Assembly (NCBI GenBank): GCA_019414545.1
Contig: DXLV01000059.1
Location: 1-8,981, forward strand
Length of the DNA: 8,981 bases
Reading direction: 5' to 3'
From: Collinsella sp.
GTDB taxonomy: Bacteria; Actinomycetota; Coriobacteriia; Coriobacteriales; Coriobacteriaceae
Under the pieces are notes generated by a model, which had not been told where the DNA came from, did not search any database, and saw only the letters and a list, made by a program, of their open reading frames with translations. How positions within the stretch are numbered: the stretch's first letter is position 1; each line of letters opens with the position of its first letter. A program made the translations under genes and the position numbers. This document shows, in pieces, positions 1-7,076 of the stretch.

Positions 1-1442
1 TCCTGGGTCTTATCGTCATTGTCTATATCGTAGGCGTCGTAGCGTTTTCCCAGCTAGCCTACCCCAACACCACCATCGCCGGCGTCGACGTCTCGTTCTC
101 CAACGCTTCGTCTGCCGCCACCAAGGTCAACTCGGCATGGAAGCACTATAAGCTCACCGTGACAGGCGATGACTTTAGCTGGACGTATCAGCCCGAGTCC
201 GATGAGCCCATCGTCGACGGCGAAGCTGCCGCAAAAGAGATCATCAGCCACAACGAAGCCTTTGTATGGCCGGTCCGCCTTGTGGAATCCTTAAGCGGAA
301 AGACCAAAACAACCGCTACCTCCAACGAAGTCGATCTTGATCAAGACGTCGACCTGTCCATGCTCTCCGACACTTTTGACCAAAAGAAGTTTGAGAAGGA
401 TCTGGGCGCCGCCATCGACGAGTTTAACGAGGGGCGTTCGGGCACGTTCGAGGCCAATAGCTCCTATGACGAGCAGGCCGGCAAGTTTACTGTCGAGAAG
501 GCGCGCTCCAACGAAAAACTCGACCGCGAGCATGTCATTAAGTATGCCGAGCTCGAGCTTGCCTCGCTGTCCGAGACCGTAGACCTCTCCAAGCTCGGCA
601 ACGATGCCTATGAGCCGCTCAATGGAACGCTGACCGATGATCAGATTCAGGCCGCATGCGATGCCGCCAACAACTTCCTGGGCGTCAACGTGACCCTCAA
701 GCTCAACGGCGAGGATGCCGGCAAGGTTGATGGCAGCTCCGTGTTGCAGTGGATCAGCTTTGCCGATCCGGCCAACCCCACACTCGATACGTCGCAGATC
801 AGCAGCTGGGCAGCCGAGCTCGCTAACGGCTTTAACACCGTGGGCTCCACTCGCTGGTGGACGCGCGCCGATGGCAAGCAATGCGCCGTCGAAGGCGGCG
901 ACTTTGGTTGGTCCATCGACAGCAGCTCGCTCGCCAAGCAGGTCGAGGACGCCATTAACAACAAGCAGACCGGCGAAATCGAGATAAAGTACTCCCAGAA
1001 AGCCGACACCTTTACCGCAAAGGGAGAGCCCGACTGGAAGGCATACATCGATGTCGATCTGTCCGAGCAGCACGCGCGCTACTACGACGAGAGCGGCAAT
1101 GTCGTATGGGAGGCCAACTTTATCTCGGGAAAGCCGGGTGAGGACGCCACGCCCGAAGGCGTTTGGCAGATCAACAGCAACAACGGCGCCAGCAAGCTCA
1201 TCGGTGCCAAGGACCCCGAGACCGGCAAGCCCAAATACGAGAGCCCGGTCAGCTATTGGATGCCGTTTGAGGGAAACATGGTCGGTTTCCACGATGCAAC
1301 GTGGCAAAACGACAAGAGTTTCGACGATCCGAACTCCTACAAGTGGTGCGGCAGCCACGGATGCATCAACCTTCGCCTGGCCGACGCCAAGGCGCTGCAC
1401 GATTGCATCAAAGTCGGCCTGTGCGTGGTTGTCCACTCGTAG
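1..1442 (+). CDS. L,D-transpeptidase (YkuD family) with PG-binding domain, 5' end outside window
   Basis: This is a cell-wall L,D-transpeptidase, a family that makes 3-3 peptidoglycan cross-links outside the membrane. The reading frame is open to the left edge (first whole codon at 3), giving 479 visible residues. The GTG at 159 is internal, because the codons before it encode a transmembrane segment (LGLIVIVYIVGVVAF) followed by an 'IAGVDVS' stretch typical of the start of the VanW-associated PG-binding domain (PF12229 type). A second such region lies around 620-950 and includes 'VEGGDFGWSID'. The YkuD catalytic domain spans about 1041-1439. Its motif SHGCINLR places the nucleophile Cys codon at 1362-1364, and the conserved upstream His is at 1290-1292 (GFHDA). 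The protein is a type II membrane protein with an extracellular catalytic end. The family is clear. The true start and full length are not visible. Confidence 0.93.
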   Translation, partial: LGLIVIVYIVGVVAFSQLAYPNTTIAGVDVSFSNASSAATKVNSAWKHYKLTVTGDDFSWTYQPESDEPIVDGEAAAKEIISHNEAFVWPVRLVESLSGKTKTTATSNEVDLDQDVDLSMLSDTFDQKKFEKDLGAAIDEFNEGRSGTFEANSSYDEQAGKFTVEKARSNEKLDREHVIKYAELELASLSETVDLSKLGNDAYEPLNGTLTDDQIQAACDAANNFLGVNVTLKLNGEDAGKVDGSSVLQWISFADPANPTLDTSQISSWAAELANGFNTVGSTRWWTRADGKQCAVEGGDFGWSIDSSSLAKQVEDAINNKQTGEIEIKYSQKADTFTAKGEPDWKAYIDVDLSEQHARYYDESGNVVWEANFISGKPGEDATPEGVWQINSNNGASKLIGAKDPETGKPKYESPVSYWMPFEGNMVGFHDATWQNDKSFDDPNSYKWCGSHGCINLRLADAKALHDCIKVGLCVVVHS

Positions 1443-1510
1443 TGCAACGCGCACATTCATACAACATGCAACTGCTGCGACCAATCTAACAATTCCGAAA
1501 GAAACCGTCC

Positions 1511-1540
1511 TATGCGCCTGCCCCAACCGGCGGGCGCATA
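1511..1540 (+). terminator. GC-rich hairpin between transpeptidase and exporter operon
   Basis: Arms 1511-1518 (TATGCGCC) and 1533-1540 (GGCGCATA) pair perfectly. The stem continues through one T-G wobble and three more G-C pairs to a 6-nt loop at 1523-1528, for about 12 pairs in total. It lies about 70 nt after the transpeptidase stop and 34 nt before the adaptor start codon. The sequence after it (TACTTATC, then GGTTCTTTCT) is only moderately T-rich, so it is not a textbook intrinsic terminator. It could end transpeptidase transcription or act as a 5'-leader structure controlling the exporter operon. Confidence 0.45.
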
Positions 1541-1562
1541 TACTTATCAAGGTTCTTTCTAT

Positions 1563-1569
1563 AAAGGAG
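1563..1569 (+). promoter_or_regulatory. Shine-Dalgarno of the adaptor gene
   Basis: AAAGGAG sits 5 nt before the ATG at 1575. It decides the start: the same frame is open back to an ATG at 1512, but that ATG lies inside the hairpin stem and has no ribosome binding site. Confidence 0.85.
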
Positions 1570-1574
1570 ACGCT

Positions 1575-2996
1575 ATGCCGAATGTCCCCAACATCACCCC
1601 GGGCCCAGATGATACCGAGCACACGCCCGAAGGTGCCACCGAAACGCTTCCTCTGATCACAGACGTACATGCCGACAAGGAGAGCGGACGCACGAACGAT
1701 ACGGCTGAGATTTCCGATGAAGAGGCATATGCCAAGCTCAAGGCAAAACGTGCCGAACGTCGACGCAAAAAGCTGATTCGACGCGGCATTGCCGCCGGCA
1801 TCGTGGGTGTCATCGCGCTCATTGCTATTGTCGCAACCCTGGTTATCAATGCGCAGCCACAGGGCGATAGCGGGCCTGCGACCGACATGGTGACTGAGGG
1901 CACGTTTAGCACAACGGTCGAGGCAAAAGGCCAGCTCAAACCCATTTCGTCCTCAGTGGTCTCCTCTTCTGTCGACGGCACGGTCGATTCAATCAACGTG
2001 CAGGCAGGCCAATCCGTCAACGAGGGCGACGTGCTTATGACCATTAAAAACGACGAGCTCGATCGCAACGTTGCCGAGGCGCAGCGTGCAGTTGCAGCCG
2101 CTCAAGAAGACCTCGCCAACGCACAGAAAGCCGCAGCTGCCGCGCAGGCCAACCCAACGACGGACGTCGACGGAGGTTCCGCAGCGGCTGGCATCTCCGC
2201 CGCATCAGCGGACACGAACGCCGTATCGGCCGCGCAGCGCAGCCTCACATCGGCCCAGGCAAACCTCGATCAGGCGAACGCCAAGGCCGCAAGCCGTACG
2301 GTCACGGCCCCGAGCTCGGGCAGCATCGTGGAGCTCAACGCCAAGGTGGGCGCCACGGTAACAGGCGGCATGATCATGGGCGAAAGCGATACGAGCGGCG
2401 GCAAGCAGTGCATGCAGATCGCCGACCTGTCCAAGATGAAGGTGACGGTTCAGGTGGGCGAAAAGGATATCGCCAAAATTGCCGTGGGCCAAAGCGCCAA
2501 CGTGACCTATCCCGCGTTTCCCGATATCGTGAGCCAGGGCACCGTCACGGCTATCGCCTCGGTGGCAAACTCCGACTCCTCCTCCGGGAGCGGCGGCAGT
2601 GTGACCTTTAACGTCGACATCCTCATCGAAGCACCTGACAGTCGCCTTAAGCCGGGTATGACTGCCGAGGTCTCGGTAGTGACCGAGAAGCTCGACGACG
2701 TGGTGATGGTGCCGACCATGGCGCTGATGACCGAAGATGGCGAGCACTATTACGTCAATTTGGCCACCGATTCGGAGGGTAAAAAGACGCGCCGCGTGAA
2801 GGTGACCGTCGTGACGCAAAACGACAACGAGGCTGTAGTCGGTAAGACGCAGGTCAAGCGCGACGACCAGGGCAACGAGATCAATCCAGACGTCCCGGTT
2901 ACCAAGCTACGCGACGGCGACACCATCGTGACGGATACCGGCACAGGCATGACGGCAGACGGCGGCGACAACATGCCTGCCGACGAGGGCAAGTAA
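1575..2996 (+). CDS. HlyD/MacA-like (YknX-type) exporter adaptor subunit
   Basis: This 473-residue protein is the membrane-fusion subunit of the ABC exporter encoded by the next two genes. Residues 1-66 are a cytoplasmic tail, first acidic and then strongly basic (KAKRAERRRKKLIRR). One transmembrane helix follows at about 71-92. Outside the membrane come a first lipoyl half-motif (about 125-160, 'DGTVDSINVQAGQSVNEGDVL'-like core), a short Ala/Gln-rich coiled-coil hairpin (about 161-238) interrupted by a Gly/Ser/Ala loop at 193-215, the second lipoyl half (about 241-285, 'VTAPSSGSIVELNAKVGATV'), and beta-barrel and membrane-proximal domains (about 286-455). The protein has no lipobox. The short hairpin suits a Gram-positive that lacks an outer-membrane TolC channel. 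Its stop codon overlaps the ATPase start by one base. The family is secure; the substrate is unknown. Confidence 0.9.
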   Translation: MPNVPNITPGPDDTEHTPEGATETLPLITDVHADKESGRTNDTAEISDEEAYAKLKAKRAERRRKKLIRRGIAAGIVGVIALIAIVATLVINAQPQGDSGPATDMVTEGTFSTTVEAKGQLKPISSSVVSSSVDGTVDSINVQAGQSVNEGDVLMTIKNDELDRNVAEAQRAVAAAQEDLANAQKAAAAAQANPTTDVDGGSAAAGISAASADTNAVSAAQRSLTSAQANLDQANAKAASRTVTAPSSGSIVELNAKVGATVTGGMIMGESDTSGGKQCMQIADLSKMKVTVQVGEKDIAKIAVGQSANVTYPAFPDIVSQGTVTAIASVANSDSSSGSGGSVTFNVDILIEAPDSRLKPGMTAEVSVVTEKLDDVVMVPTMALMTEDGEHYYVNLATDSEGKKTRRVKVTVVTQNDNEAVVGKTQVKRDDQGNEINPDVPVTKLRDGDTIVTDTGTGMTADGGDNMPADEGK

Positions 2997-3766
2997 TGCG
3001 TCCCGTCATCGACATCCGCAACGTGCACCGCATCTTTGAGAGCGAGGCCGGTTGTGCCCACATCCTGCATAACGTGAGCCTGGCAGTAGATCCCGGTGAG
3101 TTCGTTGCCATCACCGGCCCCTCGGGCTCGGGCAAGTCGACGCTCATGAACATCCTGGGCTGCCTGGACAAACCGACGGCGGGCGATTACTTCCTGCAAG
3201 GGCTCAACGTCGCCGAGCTCGACGATGACGAGCTCACCGAGGTGCGAGCGCTGAGCATCGGCTTTGTCTTTCAGAGCTTTAATCTGCTGCCGCGCCTGAC
3301 GGTGATCGAAAACGTCATGCTGCCGCTGTCCTACACCAATGTGCCGCGCTGCCAGCGCGAGATGCGCGCCGTGCACGCGCTGCAGGCCGTCACGCTGCCC
3401 GTCGACCACTGGGACCACCGCATATCCGAGCTCTCGGGCGGCCAGATGCAGCGTGTCGCCATCGCGCGCGCTCTTGTCAACGATCCACCCATCATTTTGG
3501 CCGACGAGCCAACGGGAAACCTGGACTCCGCCACGGGAGCGCTCGTCATGGAAACCTTCCACAAGCTCCAGGAGCGCGGCAAAACCATCGTGCTTATCAC
3601 ACACGACCCCGGCATCGCCGCCGAGGCCGACCGTGCCGTGACCATCCGCGACGGTCGCATTCACGACGGCGCGTATATTCCGCATACACCGCGGACCCTA
3701 CGCAGCGCCGTAGATAGCCTGCCCATGATTTCCGCCGCCAACCCGCCGAAAGGAGTGATGGCATGA
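2996..3766 (+). CDS. ABC transporter ATP-binding protein, MacB/LolD/YknY type
   Basis: This 256-residue cytoplasmic ATPase powers the exporter. All nucleotide-binding motifs are intact: Walker A GPSGSGKST (41-49), Q-loop Gln93 in VFQSFNLLPR, signature LSGGQ (146-150), Walker B IILADEP (166-172, catalytic Glu171), D-loop NLDS and H-loop His203. The 'FVFQSFNLLPRLTVIENV' segment is typical of the MacB/LolD subfamily. The ATG at 2996 shares its A with the adaptor stop codon and has GAGGG (2985-2989) 6 nt upstream, so translation is probably coupled. About 35 residues follow the usual domain end (after IRDGR, residue 221), and the end of that tail encodes the permease ribosome binding site. B. subtilis YknY, part of an adaptor/ATPase/permease set, is the nearest layout I know of. 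Confidence 0.95.
   Translation: MRPVIDIRNVHRIFESEAGCAHILHNVSLAVDPGEFVAITGPSGSGKSTLMNILGCLDKPTAGDYFLQGLNVAELDDDELTEVRALSIGFVFQSFNLLPRLTVIENVMLPLSYTNVPRCQREMRAVHALQAVTLPVDHWDHRISELSGGQMQRVAIARALVNDPPIILADEPTGNLDSATGALVMETFHKLQERGKTIVLITHDPGIAAEADRAVTIRDGRIHDGAYIPHTPRTLRSAVDSLPMISAANPPKGVMA
3749..3755 (+). promoter_or_regulatory. Shine-Dalgarno of the permease gene
   Basis: AAAGGAG lies inside the last codons of the ATPase gene, 7 nt before the ATG at 3763. It supports that start and the ATGA stop-start overlap. Confidence 0.85.
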
Positions 3767-4977
3767 GCGCCCGCGATCTCATCCAGGAAGCCCTTCACTC
3801 GCTCGAGGCCAACAAGGGGCGCAGCCTGCTCACCATCCTGGGCATTGTCATCGGCATCGCCTCGGTCATTGCCATGACTTCGCTCATCGGCGGCATCCAA
3901 AACAGCTTAGTCAACAGCCTGGGCCTCAACGCAGCTCGCATGGTTCAGATCTATTCGTCCCAAGAACTCTCTGATTCTGACGTCCAGAAGCTTCAAAAAC
4001 TGGTACCGCAGATAGAACAGATCGGCATTGTCAACAGCGCGTATACCGAGTACAAGACCGGCGATAAAAGCTATACCGTCATGGCACAGGGTGTCGATAG
4101 CGACATGCTCGACGCCGTGGGTGCCAGTAAGCTCGTTGCGGGGCGCACCTACACCGATGTCGAGTCAAAGGCAGGCTCGCGCGTGGCGCTCATCAGCCGC
4201 GGCGGCGCCGATCAGCTTTACGGCAACGAACAGGATGCGCTGGGAAAAACCATCAAAGTGTCCAACGGCGAGGTGCAGATTGTAGGCGTGATTGATGGCG
4301 GCAGCGACTCAATGGGCTCGCTCACTTTGTATATGCCACGCGAAACCATCTCCGGCCTATTTGGCGACGAGAATCCTTCATTCCCCAGCGTGACGGCACT
4401 TGCCACCGAGGGCACGGACATGGATGAGCTCTGCAAGACCATCGAGTCCAAGGTGCGCGCGATGAAGGGCATCGCGGAGGATGATGAGTACGACAGTGTA
4501 TCGGCGACCTCCATGAAAAGCGCTATCGACTCCCTCAATTCCTTTATGGGCGCCTTCTCGCTCATCATGGGTGCTGTCGCCAGTATCTCGCTGCTTGTCG
4601 GCGGTATCGGTATTATGAACATGATGCTCACCAACGTGACTGAGCGCATCCGCGAGATCGGCATCCGTCGCGCTCTGGGCGCCAGTCGTCGCGATATCAC
4701 CGCGCAGTTTTTGGCCGAGTCCTCGGCGCTGTGCGTCACCGGTGGCCTGCTGGGTGTCCTGATAGGCTATCTGCTGGCCTGGGGCCTCGCGATATTTGCC
4801 ACTGGATCTGGGATTCTTGGCGAGCTCGGTGCCAGCGGGCAAATCACACCGAGTTTTTCAATCGCCACGGTGCTGCTGGCCTTCGCCGTCTCCGTCGGCA
4901 TCGGCGTAATCTTTGGCTTCTACCCCGCTCGACGCGCGGCAAAGCTCGACCCGGTGGAGTGCCTACGCTACCAGTAA
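3763..4977 (+). CDS. MacB/FtsX-type ABC exporter permease (YknZ-like)
   Basis: This 404-residue permease is the membrane subunit of the exporter. TM1 is at about 20-43 (SLLTILGIVIGIASVIAM) and is followed by an extracellular MacB core domain (about 50-255). Three C-terminal helices follow at about 262-290, 320-347 and 365-388. Between TM2 and TM3 is the conserved cytoplasmic stretch 'TERIREIGIRRALGA', which in this family contacts the ATPase. The C-terminus 'FYPARRAAKLDPVECLRYQ' is also the classic FtsX/MacB ending. The length matches split permeases that have no fused ATPase domain. The start overlaps the ATPase stop (ATGA, 4 bp). The type VII mechanotransmission family includes MacAB, LolCDE and YknXYZ. 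Drug or antimicrobial-peptide export is likely but not proven. Confidence 0.94.
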   Translation: MSARDLIQEALHSLEANKGRSLLTILGIVIGIASVIAMTSLIGGIQNSLVNSLGLNAARMVQIYSSQELSDSDVQKLQKLVPQIEQIGIVNSAYTEYKTGDKSYTVMAQGVDSDMLDAVGASKLVAGRTYTDVESKAGSRVALISRGGADQLYGNEQDALGKTIKVSNGEVQIVGVIDGGSDSMGSLTLYMPRETISGLFGDENPSFPSVTALATEGTDMDELCKTIESKVRAMKGIAEDDEYDSVSATSMKSAIDSLNSFMGAFSLIMGAVASISLLVGGIGIMNMMLTNVTERIREIGIRRALGASRRDITAQFLAESSALCVTGGLLGVLIGYLLAWGLAIFATGSGILGELGASGQITPSFSIATVLLAFAVSVGIGVIFGFYPARRAAKLDPVECLRYQ

Positions 4978-4989
4978 GCCACCACCGAC

Positions 4990-5058
4990 AAGTTGCGGTG
5001 ATTTAGGGACTGAATATGCTATCTAGCAGCAAAAACAGACACTATTTCACCGCAACTT
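4990..5058. repeat. 69-bp imperfect palindrome between convergent operons
   Basis: Arms 4990-5020 and 5028-5058 are reverse complements at 24 of 31 positions, around a 7-nt loop (5021-5027). The outer 12 bp (AAGTTGCGGTGA / TCACCGCAACTT) are perfect. The element starts 12 nt after the permease stop and ends 42 nt before the cobK stop, so it lies at the 3' ends of both operons. Neither strand has a T-tract after the stem. It may be a bidirectional terminator or RNA-stabilising 3' structure, or a copy of a dispersed REP/MITE-like repeat. Confidence 0.75.
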
Positions 5059-5100
5059 ATTGAAGGGCTGTTTGCGCCAGTTCCGGGCGTCGTCCTCGAG

Positions 5101-5922
5101 CTATTGGCGGATGACGGGCTTGTACGGGTCGAGCTTGCTCGGGGCGATCCTCCGCGCGAACTCTCGTAAGAGCGCATCTTCCACTTCCCGAAGCGAAAGG
5201 GCCCCGCCTCCCTCGGCGGGACGGGTGACCACGATACAGCGCGCTCCCACGGCGCGCGCTGCGGCGAGCTTCTCGGCCGTGCCGCCTACGGTTCCCGAGT
5301 CCTTAGTCACAAGCCACTGGGCGCCCACCTGCCGAAGCATCGCCTCGTTGAGCTCGCGGGTGAAGGGCCCCTGCATGCCGATGACGTGCGACGGCGAAAA
5401 CCCCGCGTCGATGCACTTCGTTATAGCACCGGGCAGCGGGAGCACGCGCACGAAGAAGCGCTCCGCGAAATCGGCGACGCGCGTGTAGGGAGCAAGCTCC
5501 TTGCTCCCCGTCGTGAGAAGAGCGCGACCCGGGTTCTCGGAGAGAAAGCGCGCCGCGCAGGCGATCGACGCGACCGACACGACGCCTTTGGGCAGCGCCT
5601 CGACCGGGCGCGCAAGGCGCAGGCATCGTGCACCCACGGCGAGCGAAGCGGCCCGGATGTTGCCGCTTGCGAGCGTAGCGAAGGGGTGCGTGGCGTCGAC
5701 GACGATGCGCGCGCCGGAAAGCTCGCGCTCCATGTCGGCCTCGTCGAGCCTGCCCGCATGCACCTCGATGCCCGGAAGCTCGCCCAAAAGTTCGCCTCCG
5801 TACTCTGTTGCCGCGTAGGCACGGGCGGGGATGCCCGCCCCGCTCGCCCATTCGCACAGAAGGCGGCCCTCGGTGGTGCCGGCGAAGATGCGCAGCGCCG
5901 GCGCGGATGCGGGAGCCGTCAC
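5101..5922 (-). CDS. cobK: Precorrin-6A (cobalt-precorrin-6A) reductase
   Basis: CobK/CbiJ reduces (cobalt-)precorrin-6A to 6B with a nicotinamide cofactor during corrin ring synthesis. The 273-residue protein shows the family's N-terminal dinucleotide motif RIFAGTTEGR (11-20), DATHPFA (76-82), the central LLTTGSKEL (135-143), MQGPF (183-187), LVTKDSG (204-210) and GG..EK (213-218), then VVTRPAE near the end. The GTG start at 5922 overlaps the cbiC stop (GTGA). It is chosen because the RIFAGTTEG motif lies just inside it. The frame is open further upstream to 6273, but that stretch is the antisense-free overlap with cbiC in another frame. The ribosome binding site is weak (AGGCGG), which suggests coupling to cbiC. 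It is the last gene of the operon, ending in about 15 residues beyond the usual domain. In an anaerobic-pathway organism the name cbiJ is equally apt. Confidence 0.93.
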   Translation of the reverse strand: MTAPASAPALRIFAGTTEGRLLCEWASGAGIPARAYAATEYGGELLGELPGIEVHAGRLDEADMERELSGARIVVDATHPFATLASGNIRAASLAVGARCLRLARPVEALPKGVVSVASIACAARFLSENPGRALLTTGSKELAPYTRVADFAERFFVRVLPLPGAITKCIDAGFSPSHVIGMQGPFTRELNEAMLRQVGAQWLVTKDSGTVGGTAEKLAAARAVGARCIVVTRPAEGGGALSLREVEDALLREFARRIAPSKLDPYKPVIRQ

Positions 5923-6560
5923 TTCGGGCCGCCTGTGCGCGTGATCTGATAGAGCAGCGCGTTCATAATGGCAGCCGCCACGGTCGAGCCGCCCTTGCGA
6001 CCCCTCGCGACGATGGCCGGCACGCGTCGTGCGAGTAGCTCCTCTTTCGCCTCGACCACGTTCACAAACCCGACCGGCACCCCAACGACGAGCGCGGGCG
6101 CGATCTTCCCCGCGTCCATGAGCTCGGCGAGGCGCAGAAGTGCTGTGGGAGCGTTGCCGACGGCCACGATGAGCGGACCCTCGATGCCGCAAGCTTTGTC
6201 CATGCTCGCAACGGCGCGAGTCGTGCCCGCGGCGCGCGCAGCCGCGGCGACATCGGGGTCGGCCATGAAGCACACGGCCTTGCAGCCGAGCTTCGCGAGC
6301 GCGGGCTTGCTTATGCCTGCGAGCGCCATGTTCGTGTCGGTGAGCACCGTGGCCCCTGCGCGCAGTGCGTCGAGCGCACAGTGCGCGGCGTCATGGGTGA
6401 ACACGAGGGAATCGGCGTACGAGAAGTCGGCAGTGGTGTGGATGACGCGCTTCACGACGGGCTCTTCGAGCGGCGGGAACGTGCGGCCGCCGAGCTCTTC
6501 GGTGATGATCTCGAAGCTGCGCCGCTCGATGTCGCCGGGCGCCATCTCCTTGGAATCCAT
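5919..6560 (-). CDS. cbiC: Precorrin-8X / cobalt-precorrin-8 methylmutase
   Basis: CbiC/CobH moves the C-11 methyl group to C-12, turning (cobalt-)precorrin-8 into (cobyr)inic or hydrogenobyrinic acid. The 213-residue length is usual. Visible family motifs are IERRSFEII (11-19), VVKRVIHTTAD (35-45) carrying the catalytic His at 41, TDTNMALAGI (74-83), GNAPTALL (135-142), PVGFVNVVEAKE (162-173) and the phosphate-like loop RGRKGGSTVAAA (186-197). The ATG at 6560 directly abuts the cobO stop (6561-6563). GGAG at 6567-6570 is 6 nt upstream, and AAGGAG at 6572-6577 is a second option. A later Met6 has AAGGAG directly against it and no spacing, so it is a poorer start. Confidence 0.96.
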   Translation of the reverse strand: MDSKEMAPGDIERRSFEIITEELGGRTFPPLEEPVVKRVIHTTADFSYADSLVFTHDAAHCALDALRAGATVLTDTNMALAGISKPALAKLGCKAVCFMADPDVAAAARAAGTTRAVASMDKACGIEGPLIVAVGNAPTALLRLAELMDAGKIAPALVVGVPVGFVNVVEAKEELLARRVPAIVARGRKGGSTVAAAIMNALLYQITRTGGPK

Positions 6561-7076
6561 CTAGTACTCCACTCCTTCCCTTGCACATATCCCCTGCTCG
6601 TAGGGGTGTTTCTTGCACCGCATCTCGGTTATGTAGTCGGCCTTCTCCACGATCTTGCGGGAAGGCGCGCGCCCGGTGAGCACTACTTCGACGCCGAGCG
6701 CGGACATATCGAGTGCGCGGTCCACGAGTGCCTCGTCGACAAGCCCCTTCGAAAGCGCGTCGAGCGCCTCGTCGAGCACGAGCAGTCCCTCTTGCGCGCC
6801 CTCGAGCTCGGCGAGCGCAGAAGCGAGGTTCCCATCGTGCAGCTCGCACGTCGCGGCAAGTTCTTCCGACGTCATCGACCAGGTAAACTTGTCCGACGCC
6901 TTCCCCGCGAACACGGGCACGCCAAAATGCTCGGCGAGCAGGCGCACCTCCCCGCTTTCGCCGTCTTTCAGGAACTGCACGACGACGACGCGGCGGCCTG
7001 CAGCGAGCATGCGAAGGGCGAGGCCCATCGCCGCCGTGGTCTTGCCTTTGCCGTCGCCATGATACACGTGGATCAT
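6561..7076 (-). CDS. cobO: Cob(I)yrinic acid a,c-diamide adenosyltransferase (CobO/CobA type)
   Basis: This enzyme transfers the 5'-deoxyadenosyl group of ATP to the reduced cobalt of a corrinoid. The 171-residue protein has the atypical P-loop GDGKGKTTAA (7-16), LLVLDE (98-103) and VVLTGR (131-136). It ends in the family-typical ADYITEM...KHPYEQGICAREGVEY, reaching the last residue, so it is complete. The ATG at 7076 overlaps the cobQ stop (ATGA). It has AGGAGG (7081-7086) only 4 nt upstream, inside the end of cobQ. Placement between cobQ and cbiC suggests a de novo synthesis role as well as salvage. It is not a PduO- or EutT-type transferase. Confidence 0.96.
   Translation of the reverse strand: MIHVYHGDGKGKTTAAMGLALRMLAAGRRVVVVQFLKDGESGEVRLLAEHFGVPVFAGKASDKFTWSMTSEELAATCELHDGNLASALAELEGAQEGLLVLDEALDALSKGLVDEALVDRALDMSALGVEVVLTGRAPSRKIVEKADYITEMRCKKHPYEQGICAREGVEY

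Noticed and set aside
159..161. GTG as the start of the L,D-transpeptidase
   Set aside because: The frame continues upstream to the window edge and encodes a membrane anchor and the beginning of the PG-binding domain, so the gene is cut by the window and does not start here.
1512..1514. ATG as an upstream start of the adaptor gene
   Set aside because: It lies inside the stem of the 1511-1540 hairpin with no ribosome binding site, while ATG 1575 has AAAGGAG at 5 nt.
291..1670. Long open frame (459 codons) on the minus strand opposite the L,D-transpeptidase
   Set aside because: The plus-strand gene has a clear catalytic motif and domain architecture. The minus frame shows no recognisable family and is a usual by-product of GC-rich codon use.
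4978..5100. Cobalamin riboswitch or promoter in the junction
   Set aside because: The gap lies at the 3' ends of both operons and shows no B12-box-like or promoter-like arrangement. A riboswitch for the cob genes would be beyond the right edge.
5060..5488. Plus-strand open frame starting in the convergent junction
   Set aside because: It runs antisense through cobK, has no good ribosome binding site and is Ser/Arg/Ala-rich shadow coding.
5923..6273. N-terminal extension of CobK in the same open frame
   Set aside because: The extra stretch overlaps cbiC on the same strand, is Arg-rich and has no family similarity. The cobK motif begins right after the GTG at 5922.
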